This document shows positions 1 through 7,926 of a stretch of DNA of 64,000 bases, piece by piece. A program made the position numbers and the translations under genes. Source of the DNA: Schlegelella_A sp036263655 (lineage in GTDB: Bacteria > Pseudomonadota > Gammaproteobacteria > Burkholderiales > Burkholderiaceae_C). A model generated the notes under the pieces. That model was not told where the DNA came from. It searched no databases and saw only the letters and a program-made list of their open reading frames with translations. Location of the stretch: assembly GCA_036263655.1 (NCBI GenBank), contig DATAGP010000059.1, forward strand, positions 62,001-126,000, given 5' to 3'. Within the stretch, counting starts at the first letter, position 1. Each line of letters starts with the position of its first letter.

Positions 1-444
1 ATCGGCGCCAAGCTGGCCTGCCCCGATCGGGTCGTGCTCGCGCTCGTCGGCGACGGCGGCTTCGGCCAGAATCCGGCGGTGCTCGCCACCGCGGTGGAGC
101 AGAACGTCCCGGTGGTCTGGGTGATCATGAACAACTATGCCTACGGGACGATCGCGGGCCTGCAGATGGCGCACTACGGCACCACGATCGGCTGCGTGTT
201 CAAGCGCGACGGCGAACCGTATTCGCCCGACTTCGCCGCGATCGCCCGCGCCTACGGCGTCGAAGGCGTCCGCATCACCTCCGCCGACGAGTTCAAGCCG
301 GCGCTCGCCAAGGCCGTCGAGTCGAACAAGCCCTACGTGATCGACGTCGCGATGCTCAACGAGCCCGTTCCGACGGCCGGCCACTGGAACATCAACGACA
401 TCTATTCGCCGGGCCGCTCGGTCTCGCACGTCGCGGTTCCGTGA
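1..444 (+). CDS. Thiamine pyrophosphate-dependent enzyme, C-terminal part (5' end outside window)
   Basis: The reading frame is open from base 1, so the start lies upstream. The visible 147 residues are the C-terminal TPP-binding domain of a large acetolactate synthase/benzoylformate decarboxylase-type enzyme. The TPP/Mg motif starts at GDGGF (about residues 17-21) and ends at MNNYAYGTI (about 43-51), the usual GDG...NN spacing. The tail (DFAAIARAYG, then a VIDV strand) is typical of the family. Such enzymes decarboxylate or ligate 2-oxo acids. The exact substrate cannot be told from this fragment. Its position beside xsc, another TPP enzyme on the opposite strand, makes a role in the same catabolic region possible but unproven. 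Confidence 0.85.
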   Translation: MGAKLACPDRVVLALVGDGGFGQNPAVLATAVEQNVPVVWVIMNNYAYGTIAGLQMAHYGTTIGCVFKRDGEPYSPDFAAIARAYGVEGVRITSADEFKPALAKAVESNKPYVIDVAMLNEPVPTAGHWNINDIYSPGRSVSHVAVP

Positions 445-478
445 GCGCGCCGCCCGGCAGCCACACGGACACGCATCG

Positions 479-1243
479 ATGAAGCACTACGTGCTCGACG
501 ACACGGCGCCGGACGTCTCGGCCGCGCGTCCTGCGGCGAGCGGGACCGTGTCCCGGCGCTGGCGCTTGCTGGCGGCGCTGGTGATCGTCGAGCCGCTGGC
601 GCTCGCCGGCTTCTATGTGGCGGTCGCGGGCGGGCCGAGCACCGGCGTGGCCGCCGATGCGGCGCCGCAGCGACGGCTCGAGTCGCAGGTCGCGCACCGA
701 CCCGCCGTGGTCGCCGACGCGAGGTTGTCGACGACGGCCGTGCCCCTGCGGGAAAGCACCGCCCCGCCGGTGGCGGCGAGCCTGGATCCCGCCGGGCCCG
801 GAGCGAAGCCGAAGACCAGCCGCGTCGCCCACCATGGCGGGAAGTGGATCGTCGAGCTGCACGGCGCCGACCTCCGTTCCACGCTGGCCCTGCTGAGCGC
901 GACAACGCGAGCCACCGTGACGGGCACGGAGGTGCTCGCCGGCCATCCGACGCGGTTCCACCGCGAGCTCGTGGCGTCCTCGCCGACGGAAGCCTGGACG
1001 GCCGTGTTCGGCGACATCGCCAACTTCGCCATCACCTGCGCCGCACCCGGATGCGCGGTGCACTTCGCGAGCGCCGTTCAGCCGGTCGCCGTGGCGGCAC
1101 CGCGCCTGGCAGTCGCCGCCGCGCTCACCGAGGCCGAGATGCCGGAGCCGCCGCCGGAGCCGCCGCCAGCCCGGCCGGCCGCGACGGCGCAGCGACCCGT
1201 TACGCCGACGACCGACTCAGGCGACCCGTCTTCCGAGAACTGA
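479..1243 (+). CDS. Hypothetical membrane-anchored protein with an STN-like segment
   Basis: This is a 254-residue protein I do not recognise by name. It has a short cytoplasmic N-terminus, one hydrophobic segment at about residues 28-50, a low-complexity Ala/Pro linker, and a conserved-looking block at about 120-190 (WIVELHGADLRSTLALLSA ... AWTAVFGDIANFAITC). That block resembles the short secretin/TonB N-terminal (STN) fold: a short beta strand, a helix with 'L..LL', then a second strand pair. The tail (about 215-254) is Pro/Glu-rich and probably disordered. The start is the first ATG, 34 bases after the preceding gene, with no clear Shine-Dalgarno. A periplasmic adaptor tethered to the inner membrane is a reasonable guess, nothing more. 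Confidence 0.6.
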   Translation: MKHYVLDDTAPDVSAARPAASGTVSRRWRLLAALVIVEPLALAGFYVAVAGGPSTGVAADAAPQRRLESQVAHRPAVVADARLSTTAVPLRESTAPPVAASLDPAGPGAKPKTSRVAHHGGKWIVELHGADLRSTLALLSATTRATVTGTEVLAGHPTRFHRELVASSPTEAWTAVFGDIANFAITCAAPGCAVHFASAVQPVAVAAPRLAVAAALTEAEMPEPPPEPPPARPAATAQRPVTPTTDSGDPSSEN

Positions 1244-1311
1244 AGCTCGGCGCCGCAGCGCCGGGGCGCGCCACGTGCGTCGAAGCGCGCACCGGCGCAC
1301 GGCCCCGCGCC

Positions 1312-1662
1312 TCAGGCAGCGGCCGTGACGACGATCTCGACCCGCCACTCGGGCCTGGCGAGCCGGGTGTTGACGGTCGCCCGGCACGGCGCCTGCCCCG
1401 GCGCGACCCACGCGTCCCAGACTTCGTTCATGCCCTCGAAGTCGGCCAGGTCGGCGAGGAAGATCTGGGCCATGAGGATGCGCGTCTTGTCGCTTCCGGC
1501 TTCGCCGAGAAGCCGGTCGATGGCGGCGAGCACCTGGCGCGTCTGGCCGCGGATGTCCTCGCTCGCGTCGTCGGCGATCTGTCCGGCGAGGTAGATGGTG
1601 CCGGCGTGGACAGAGGCTTCGCTGAGGCGCTTGCCGGGGTGCAGACGCTGGATGGTGGACAT
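1312..1662 (-). CDS. RidA family protein (enamine/imine deaminase-like)
   Basis: This 116-residue protein has the length and motif order of the YjgF/YER057c/UK114 (RidA) family: a GTIYLAGQIADD strand near the N-terminus, the TRQVLAAIDRLL helix, and a C-terminal block containing the Arg-rich active-site region (PCRATVNTRLARPEWRVEIVVTA). RidA proteins hydrolyse reactive 2-aminoacrylate-type enamines, and many catabolic clusters carry a dedicated paralogue. It lies 25 bases downstream of pta on the same strand, so it is probably the last gene of the xsc-pta transcript. Family assignment is firm; a specific role in sulfonate catabolism is inference from position. Confidence 0.9.
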   Translation of the reverse strand: MSTIQRLHPGKRLSEASVHAGTIYLAGQIADDASEDIRGQTRQVLAAIDRLLGEAGSDKTRILMAQIFLADLADFEGMNEVWDAWVAPGQAPCRATVNTRLARPEWRVEIVVTAAA

Positions 1663-1687
1663 CGGGTGCTCCTGGATCGAGTGAGTG

Positions 1688-2620
1688 CTACGCCGGCCCC
1701 GCTGCCGAGGCGAGCATCGCCAGCGCCACCGAGGCGACGCGCGAGGTCAGGGAATCGGCGCGCGAGGTGATCACGATCGGCACCCGCGCCCCGACGACGA
1801 TGCCGGCGCATTCCCCGCCGCCGATGTAGATGAAGCTCTTGTAGAGCATGTTGCCGGCGTTGAGGTCCGGCATGAGCAGGAGGTCGGCGTCGCCGGCGAC
1901 GCGCGAGTCGATCCGCTTGATGCGCGCGGCCTCGGCCGAGATCGCGTTGTCGAAGCCGAGCGGCCCCTCGACGAGGGCGTTGCCCCACTGCCCCGCTGCC
2001 GCGAGCTCGGCGAGCTTCTGCGCATCGACGGTCGCCTGGATCACCGGGTTGACGGTCTCGACCGCGGCGACGATGCCGACCTTCGGCTGGCCGACGCCGA
2101 GCTTGCGCAGCAGGTCGACCGCATTGGTGAGGATGTCGCGCTTGGCGGGCAGGTGCGGCGCGATGTTGACGACGCAATCGGCGAGGGCCAGCAGCTTGGG
2201 GTAGCGCGGCAGGTCGAACAGGAAGGTGTGGCTGGTGCGCGTCGCGCCGCGCAGGCCGGTCGACTTGTGGATCACCGACGACATCAGCTCGTCGGTGTGC
2301 AGCGAGCCCTTCATGAGCGCGCCGACGGCACCGCCGCGCGCCATCGCCGTCGCGTGCTCGGCCGCGGCACGAGGCCCATCCGGCGTCGGCACGATCTCGA
2401 AGGCGGACACGTCGACGCCGGCCGCATCGCCGGCGCGGGCGATGTCGGCCGCCGGGCCGATCAGCATCGGCCGGGCGATGCCTTCGACGAGCACCCGCTG
2501 CGCCGCCGCGACCGCGTTGGCGTCGCAGGGATAGACGACGCCGATCGCCGGCGGTGCGCCGCCTGCCCGGCTGCGCGCGCGGGCGACGAGCGCCGCCAGG
2601 CGCGGATGCGTCTCGCTCAG
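1688..2620 (-). CDS. pta: Phosphate acetyltransferase (Pta), CTG start overlapping xsc stop
   Basis: This 310-residue protein belongs to the phosphate acetyl/butyryltransferase family. Visible features are AIGVVYPCDANAV near the N-terminus, GALMKGSLHTDELMS, the SHTFLFDLP block, and PDLNAGNMLYKS near the C-terminus, which is the family's substrate/CoA region. It lies directly after xsc. In taurine and sulfoacetaldehyde degradation, Xsc makes acetyl phosphate from sulfoacetaldehyde and phosphate, and Pta converts it to acetyl-CoA. No in-frame ATG, GTG or TTG exists near the N-terminus. The only start that keeps the family N-terminus (SETHPRLAALVARARS) is CTG at 2618-2620, which overlaps the xsc TGA as CTGA. 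This start is inferred and unusual. Confidence 0.88.
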   Translation of the reverse strand: MSETHPRLAALVARARSRAGGAPPAIGVVYPCDANAVAAAQRVLVEGIARPMLIGPAADIARAGDAAGVDVSAFEIVPTPDGPRAAAEHATAMARGGAVGALMKGSLHTDELMSSVIHKSTGLRGATRTSHTFLFDLPRYPKLLALADCVVNIAPHLPAKRDILTNAVDLLRKLGVGQPKVGIVAAVETVNPVIQATVDAQKLAELAAAGQWGNALVEGPLGFDNAISAEAARIKRIDSRVAGDADLLLMPDLNAGNMLYKSFIYIGGGECAGIVVGARVPIVITSRADSLTSRVASVALAMLASAAGPA

Positions 2621-4518
2621 ACGTAGTCCTTGTACTTGTCCAGGAAGCGGACCGGCTTCGACAGCGCGTCGCGGCGGAAGGGATCGCCGAGCTCGCGCGT
2701 GCACATGATCTCGATCACCGTCGTCTTGCCGGCGTTCATCTGCGCGTCGACGGCACGCTTGAGCGCCGGGCCGACGTCCTCGAGCCGGTCGACGACGACG
2801 CCCTCGGCGCCCATCGCCCGGGCGATGCCGGCGAAGCTCTGGTTGTCGAGCTCGCCGGCGACGAAGCGGCGGTTGTAGAAGTCGACCTGGTTCTTCTTCT
2901 CCGCGCCCCACTGCCGGTTGTGGAAGACGACCGCCGTGACCGGGATGTCGTGGCGCACGCAGGTCATGATCTCCGACATGCTCATGCCCCAGGCGCCGTC
3001 GCCGGCGTACGAGATCGCCGGCCGGTCCGGCGCCGCGACCTTGGCGCCGATGATGGTCGGCAGCGCGTAGCCGCAGTTGCCGAAGCTCATCGGCGCGAAG
3101 AACGAGCGCGGCTCCTCGAAGCGCAGGTAGCTGTTGGCGACCGAGTTGATGTTGCCGATGTCCGTCGAGACCATGACGCGAGGCGGCATCGCCTTCTCGA
3201 GCTCGCGCAGCACCTGGCGCGGGTGCAGCCAGCTGCCGGGCTCCTTCTTGTGCTCCTCGATCATGTCGAGGCTGTACGCGTCGCGCTCGTGCGTCCAGCC
3301 GTCGAGCTCCTTCTCCCAGGCGTCCTTCTCGGCGGCGATCGTCTTCGCGCGCTCGGCCTTCGTCGCATCGCAGGCCAGCGTGCGACCGTCCAGGCGCTTG
3401 CTCAGCGCCACCGCCGCCGCGCGCGCGTCGGCATGAATGCCGACAGTGATCTTCTTGACCAGGCCGAGGTTGGTGTGGTCGGCCTCCACCTGGATGATCC
3501 TGGCGTTCTTCGGCCAGTAATCGAGGCCGTGCTGCGGCAGGGTGCCGAAGGGGCCCATGCGCGAGCCGAGGGCGAGCACGACGTCGGCCTGGGCGATGAG
3601 CTTCATCGCCGCCTTCGAGCCCTGGTAGCCGAGCGGGCCGCACCAGAGCGGATGGCTGGCCGGGAAGGCATCGTTGCGCAGGTAGCCGGTGACCACGGCG
3701 GCGCCAAGCCGCTCGGCCAGCGACTTGCACTCCTCGACGGCGTCGCCCATCACCACGCCGCCGCCGGCGAGGATCACCGGGAACTTCGCCTGCGCGAGCA
3801 GCTCGGCAGCGGCGTTCAGGCTGTTCTCGCCGCCGGGCCCGCGCTCGACGCGCATCGGCGTCGGGATCTCGCAGCTGATCTCGCCGTAGAAGTAGTCGCG
3901 AGGGATGTTGAGCTGGGTCGGGCCCATCTCGCTGATCGCGCGGTCGAAGCAGCGCGCCGTGTACTCGGCCATGCGCTTCGGGTTGTTGACGTGGCCCTGG
4001 TACTTGGTGAACTCCTGGAACATCGGCAGCTGGTTGGCTTCCTGGAAGCCGCCGAGGCCCATGCCCATGGTCCCGGTCTCCGGGGTGACGATGACGACGG
4101 GGCTGTGCGCCCAGTAGGCCGCCGCGATCGCGGTCACGCAGTTGCTGATGCCGGGGCCGTTCTGGCCGATGACGACGCCGTGCCGTCCCGAGACGCGCGC
4201 ATAGCCGTCGGCCATGTGGCCGGCGCCCTGCTCGTGCACCACGGGGATCAGGCGGATTCCGGCCGGCGCGAAGATGTCCATCGCGTCCATGAAGGCCGAG
4301 CCCATGATGCCGAAGATGTCGGTCACGCCGTTGGCGACCATCGTCTCGACGAAAGCCTCGGAGGGCGTCATCTTCTGCACGCCGGTGACCGCCATGCGAA
4401 GGCCGGGCGTGGCCGGGACGCGCGGCGCCGGACCGCCGTCGGGCAGTGCGTCGGCGCGCTTGGCCTCGGTCACCTCGCGGGCGGAGGCGCGTTCGGCAGT
4501 GGACGTGGACGGGCTCAT
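2617..4518 (-). CDS. xsc: Sulfoacetaldehyde acetyltransferase (Xsc)
   Basis: This 633-residue ThDP-dependent enzyme converts sulfoacetaldehyde and phosphate to acetyl phosphate and sulfite in the cytoplasm. It has an extra ~45-residue N-terminal leader, then the N-terminal TPP-enzyme domain (about 50-215, with the catalytic Glu in VVHEQGAGHMADGYARVSG), a middle domain, and a C-terminal TPP domain. The C-terminal domain holds GDGAWGMSMSEI and the NRQWGAEKKNQVDFY block that I associate with Xsc rather than acetolactate synthases. Length matches Xsc (about 590-620) apart from the leader; a downstream Met at about residue 42 or 50 could be the true start. A Shine-Dalgarno-like GGAG sits 10 bases before the chosen ATG. 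It is divergent from an IclR gene and heads xsc-pta-ridA. Confidence 0.93.
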   Translation of the reverse strand: MSPSTSTAERASAREVTEAKRADALPDGGPAPRVPATPGLRMAVTGVQKMTPSEAFVETMVANGVTDIFGIMGSAFMDAMDIFAPAGIRLIPVVHEQGAGHMADGYARVSGRHGVVIGQNGPGISNCVTAIAAAYWAHSPVVIVTPETGTMGMGLGGFQEANQLPMFQEFTKYQGHVNNPKRMAEYTARCFDRAISEMGPTQLNIPRDYFYGEISCEIPTPMRVERGPGGENSLNAAAELLAQAKFPVILAGGGVVMGDAVEECKSLAERLGAAVVTGYLRNDAFPASHPLWCGPLGYQGSKAAMKLIAQADVVLALGSRMGPFGTLPQHGLDYWPKNARIIQVEADHTNLGLVKKITVGIHADARAAAVALSKRLDGRTLACDATKAERAKTIAAEKDAWEKELDGWTHERDAYSLDMIEEHKKEPGSWLHPRQVLRELEKAMPPRVMVSTDIGNINSVANSYLRFEEPRSFFAPMSFGNCGYALPTIIGAKVAAPDRPAISYAGDGAWGMSMSEIMTCVRHDIPVTAVVFHNRQWGAEKKNQVDFYNRRFVAGELDNQSFAGIARAMGAEGVVVDRLEDVGPALKRAVDAQMNAGKTTVIEIMCTRELGDPFRRDALSKPVRFLDKYKDYV

Positions 4519-4552
4519 GACGGGCGCTCCTGCAGTGATTCGGACCGTGCCG

Positions 4553-4582
4553 ACTATAGGCGCGGCGGCTCTGCACGGTCAA
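4553..4582 (-). promoter_or_regulatory. Putative sigma-70 promoter of xsc
   Basis: Reading the minus strand, TTGACC (4582-4577) is followed after 18 bases by TATAGT (4558-4553). Both hexamers are close to consensus. The predicted transcript start is about 25-30 bases upstream of the xsc ATG at 4518, leaving room for the ribosome-binding site. The site lies in the 128-base divergent gap shared with an IclR regulator, so control by that regulator is likely. Confidence 0.6.
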
Positions 4583-4607
4583 TGAGGAGTTCGGAATTCG
4601 ATACGCC

Positions 4608-4637
4608 TTGTCTGAGTTCCCGGAACGCCCCTATGAT
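4608..4637 (+). promoter_or_regulatory. Putative promoter of the IclR-led operon, with internal palindrome
   Basis: TTGTCT (4608-4613), 18 bases, then TATGAT (4632-4637) look like a sigma-70 promoter for the gene starting at 4647. The -10 element ends only 9 bases before the ATG, so the transcript would have almost no leader. A perfect 11-base palindrome, GTTCC-C-GGAAC (4616-4626), lies between the two hexamers and is a candidate operator for autoregulation. Neither has been tested. Confidence 0.45.
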
Positions 4638-4646
4638 CGCGGCACC

Positions 4647-5480
4647 ATGAAGATCGTGCCCGCGGCGCAGCTCGGCGCCATCGAGGTCGGGGGCGACACG
4701 CCGACGATCCGCCTGTTCGCGCTGCTCGAGGTGATCGCCTCGCGCGACCAGCTCTTCTCGCTGCAGACGCTGGTCGAGGCGACCGGGCTGCCGAAGCCGA
4801 CGCTGCACCGCATGCTGCAGCAGCTCGAAGGCGCGGGCCTGCTGCAGCGCGAGAGTGACGGCCGCCACTACAGCACCGCGGTGCGCCTGCGCCGCCTCGC
4901 CGAGGCGCTGCTCCTCAACGACAGCCACCACGGGGCGCGCCATGCCGTGCTGCGCCATCTGGTGGAGGAGGTGGGCGAGAGCTGCAACATCACGGCGCTC
5001 TCGGGCAGCGAGGTCGTCTACCTCGACCGCGTCGAGACGCCGGCGCCGCTCCGCTTCTACCTGCACCCGGGCTCGCGCGTGCCGGTGCACTGCTCGGCCA
5101 GCGGCAAGGTCTTCCTGGCGCAGATGTCGCGCGAGCAGCGCACCCGCCTGCTCGCGCACGCGCCGCTCGAGCGCTGCACGCCGGGAACCATCACCGACCT
5201 GGACAAGCTCGAGCGCGAGCTGAAGCGCGTGCAGCGCGACGGCTTCGCCATGGACAACGAGGAGTTCCTGCCGGGCCTGCTCTGCCTGGCCGTGCTCGTG
5301 CCCGGACCGAACGGCGCGCGCTCGAACCTGTGCATCGCCGTGCAGGCGCCGATCATGCGCGTCTCGCCCGCCAAGGCGAAGCTGCTGCTGCCTGCGCTGC
5401 AGCGCGCGGCCCGGGCGCTCGGCAGCATCGACGCGGACGTGGCCGCGTCGCGCGAGCCCGCCGCGAAGGCGCGCGCCTGA
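4647..5480 (+). CDS. IclR-family transcriptional regulator
   Basis: This 277-residue regulator has an N-terminal winged helix-turn-helix (about 17-80; recognition region TGLPKPTLHRMLQQLEGAGLL) and a C-terminal IclR effector-binding domain (about 90-265) with VVYLDRVETP and SASGKVFLAQM. The effector is unknown. It is divergently transcribed from xsc with a 128-base shared gap, which suggests it controls xsc-pta-ridA as well as its own operon. An in-frame TTG 39 bases upstream would lengthen it, but that codon coincides with a -35 element, so the ATG is preferred. Its TGA overlaps the start of the next gene (TGATG), so it is translationally coupled to the CobS-like gene. Confidence 0.92.
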   Translation: MKIVPAAQLGAIEVGGDTPTIRLFALLEVIASRDQLFSLQTLVEATGLPKPTLHRMLQQLEGAGLLQRESDGRHYSTAVRLRRLAEALLLNDSHHGARHAVLRHLVEEVGESCNITALSGSEVVYLDRVETPAPLRFYLHPGSRVPVHCSASGKVFLAQMSREQRTRLLAHAPLERCTPGTITDLDKLERELKRVQRDGFAMDNEEFLPGLLCLAVLVPGPNGARSNLCIAVQAPIMRVSPAKAKLLLPALQRAARALGSIDADVAASREPAAKARA

Positions 5481-6457
5481 TGGCGCCATCGCTCGCCGAG
5501 CTGCGGCCGGAGCGCCGCGTCGCCGTGCGCGAGCTGTTCGGCATCGACAGCGACCTGGTCGTGCCCGCCTTCGCCGAGCGCGACGAGCACGTGCCGGACA
5601 TCGACACCGCCTATCGCTTCAACCGCGACGTCACCCTCGCCCTGCTCGCCGGCTTCGCGCAGAACCGGCGCGTCCTCGTGCAGGGCCTGCACGGCACCGG
5701 CAAGTCGACGCACGTCGAGCAGGTCGCGGCGCGCCTCAATTGGCCGTGCGTGCGCGTCAACCTCGACGGCCACCTGAGCCGGCTCGACCTCGTCGGCCGC
5801 GACGCGGTCGTGCTGCGCGACGGCCAGCAGGTCACGGAGTTCCAGGAAGGCATCCTGCCGTGGTCGCTGCAGCGACCGGTCGCCCTGGTGTTCGACGAAT
5901 ACGATGCGGGCCGCCCCGACGTGATGTTCGTCTTGCAGCGCGTGCTCGAGCAGGGCGGCAAGCTGACCCTGATGGACCAGAGCCGGGTCCTCACGCCGCA
6001 CCCGTTCTTCCGCCTCTTCGCGACGGCCAACACGATCGGCCTCGGCAACCTCAACGGCCTCTATCACGGCGCGCAGCGCCTCAACCACGCCCAGATCGAC
6101 CGCTGGAACATCGTCGCCGCGCTGAACTACCTGCCGGCCGACGAGGAGATCGCGATCGTGCAGGCGCGCGTGCCGACGCTCGCCGACGACGCCGGCCGCG
6201 AGCTCGTCGGCCGCATGGTCGCCGTCGCGGCCCTGACGAGGAAGGGGTTCGCCGCCGGCGACCTGTCGACGCTGATGTCGCCGCGCACCGTCATCACCTG
6301 GGCCGAGAACCTCGACATCTTCCGCGACGTCGCCCTCGCCTTCCGCCTCTCCTTCGCCAACAAGTGCGACGATGCCGAGCGGCCGGTGGTCGCGGAATAC
6401 TTCCAGCGCTGCTTCGACCGCGACCTCGAGGCCGTGCCGGGAGCCGGCGCCGACTGA
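5480..6457 (+). CDS. CobS-like AAA+ ATPase (MoxR/CobS class)
   Basis: This 325-residue AAA+ protein closely follows the cobaltochelatase CobS pattern. It has an N-terminal GIDSDLVVPA segment, Walker A (GLHGTGKST, about 69-77), the RLNWPCVRVNLDGHLSRLDL stretch, Walker B (ALVFDEYD, about 135-142), a sensor-like FRLFATANT, and DRWNIVAALNYLP. CobS and CobT form the ATP-driven part of aerobic cobaltochelatase with CobN. Here a CobT-like gene lies 4 kb downstream in the same operon, but no cobN or other cobalamin gene is in the window. It may instead be a CobST-derived metallochaperone for another enzyme. The start overlaps the IclR stop by one base (TGATG). Confidence 0.88.
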   Translation: MAPSLAELRPERRVAVRELFGIDSDLVVPAFAERDEHVPDIDTAYRFNRDVTLALLAGFAQNRRVLVQGLHGTGKSTHVEQVAARLNWPCVRVNLDGHLSRLDLVGRDAVVLRDGQQVTEFQEGILPWSLQRPVALVFDEYDAGRPDVMFVLQRVLEQGGKLTLMDQSRVLTPHPFFRLFATANTIGLGNLNGLYHGAQRLNHAQIDRWNIVAALNYLPADEEIAIVQARVPTLADDAGRELVGRMVAVAALTRKGFAAGDLSTLMSPRTVITWAENLDIFRDVALAFRLSFANKCDDAERPVVAEYFQRCFDRDLEAVPGAGAD

Positions 6458-6478
6458 GCGCGCCGCGCAGGAGTCGAG

Positions 6479-7897
6479 ATGGACGACGACGACGTGCTGG
6501 AGACGGACTACCTGGTGATCGGCACCGGCGCCGTCGCCATGGCCTTCGTCGACACGCTGCTCGACGAGTGCGATGCCGACATCGTGATGGTCGACCGGCA
6601 CCATCGGCCCGGCGGACACTGGAACGACGCCTACTCCTTCGTGCGCCTGCACCACCCGGCCGTGTACTACGGCGTGGCATCCCGGCCCCTCGGCAGCCCG
6701 CACAAGGACGTCAGCGGGCGCAACGCCGGCCTCGACGAGCTGTGCTCGGGCGCCGAGGTCCTGGTCTACTTCGACGACCTCATGCGGCAGCGCTTCCTGC
6801 CGTCCGGGCGCGTGCGCTGGTTCCCGATGTGCGAGGTCGAGACCTCCCGCGACGGCACCCACCGCTTCCGCTCGCTGACCACCGGCCGACAGCGCGTCGT
6901 GACGGTGCGGCGGAAGGTCGTCGACGGCACCCACACCCGCACGCAGGTCCCGGCGACGCATCCGCCGAGCTACGCCGTCGCGCCGGGCGTGACCTGCGTG
7001 CCGCCCAACCGCCTGCCCAAGATCGGCCGGCCTTACCGCGCCTACACCGTCGTCGGCTCGGGCAAGACGGGGATGGACGCGTGCCTGTGGCTGCTCGACC
7101 ACGGCGTGCCGGCAGCGCGCATCCGCTGGATCATGCCGCGCGACGCCTGGCTGCTCGACCGCGCCAACTTCCAGGCCGACGACATCGAGCGCACGATGGG
7201 CAGCAACCTCGCGCAGCTCGACGCCGTCGTGCAGGCCACGTCCGTCGCGGACCTGTTCGAGCGCCTCGAGGCGAGGGGAATGATCATGCGCATCGACCCC
7301 GCGATCGAGCCGACGGCCTACCGCTGCGCCAACGTGTCGCAAGGCGAGCTGGCAGAGCTGCGCAGCATCCGCGACATCGTCCGCCGAGGGCATGTGCGCG
7401 GGATCGAGCCGGGTCGGATCACGCTCGACCAGGGCGCCGTCGACGCGGACCCCGACACGCTCTACGTCGACTGCACGGCGGACGCCCTGCACAACGCCCA
7501 GCCGGGGCCGGTGTACGACGGCAAGCGCATCAACCTCCTCATGCTGCGTGCCTGCCAGCCGGTGTTCAGCGCGGCGCTGATCGCGCGCATCGAGTGCCGC
7601 CTCGCCGACGAGGCCGAGAAGAACCGGATCTGCACCCCCGTCCTGCCGCCGCGCGAGCCGCTCGACTGGCTGCGCCTGCTCTCGACCACCCTCGCCAACG
7701 GCGCGCTCTGCCGGCAGCACCGCGAGATCGGCGACTGGATCGACGCCTGCCGGCTCAACTACGTGACCGTCTGGCTGCGCGGCAGCCCGGCCGATCCGGC
7801 GACGAAGACGGCGATGCTGAAGCGCGCCGGGGCGACCGCCAGGGCCGCTGCGGCGAAGTTGCCCCTGCTGCTGGCCGACGCCGCAGCGCCGAGCTAA
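6479..7897 (+). CDS. FAD/NAD(P)-binding flavoprotein, putative oxidoreductase
   Basis: This 472-residue protein begins with a dinucleotide-binding beta-alpha-beta unit (YLVIGTGAVAMAFVDTLL, about 10-27), an acidic strand end (DADIVMVDRHHRPGGHWNDAY), and then a region resembling flavin monooxygenases. A second pyridine-nucleotide fold begins around residue 185 (YTVVGSGKTGMDACLWLL). That two-Rossmann layout is typical of FMO-like or related NAD(P)H-dependent flavoproteins. Its substrate is unknown. AGGAG lies 7 bases before the ATG. It sits between the CobS-like gene and a Bug receptor in one operon with gaps of 21 and 29 bases, so it is probably the catabolic oxidoreductase of this unit. Confidence 0.75.
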   Translation: MDDDDVLETDYLVIGTGAVAMAFVDTLLDECDADIVMVDRHHRPGGHWNDAYSFVRLHHPAVYYGVASRPLGSPHKDVSGRNAGLDELCSGAEVLVYFDDLMRQRFLPSGRVRWFPMCEVETSRDGTHRFRSLTTGRQRVVTVRRKVVDGTHTRTQVPATHPPSYAVAPGVTCVPPNRLPKIGRPYRAYTVVGSGKTGMDACLWLLDHGVPAARIRWIMPRDAWLLDRANFQADDIERTMGSNLAQLDAVVQATSVADLFERLEARGMIMRIDPAIEPTAYRCANVSQGELAELRSIRDIVRRGHVRGIEPGRITLDQGAVDADPDTLYVDCTADALHNAQPGPVYDGKRINLLMLRACQPVFSAALIARIECRLADEAEKNRICTPVLPPREPLDWLRLLSTTLANGALCRQHREIGDWIDACRLNYVTVWLRGSPADPATKTAMLKRAGATARAAAAKLPLLLADAAAPS

Positions 7898-7926
7898 CCT
7901 GTTCCACCCCCCTGCATGGAAGCACG

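Noticed and set aside
1688..4582. A 964-codon open frame through xsc on the minus strand
   Set aside because: Only its C-terminal 310 codons look like a protein (Pta). The rest is Arg/Gly/Ala-rich out-of-frame reading of xsc.
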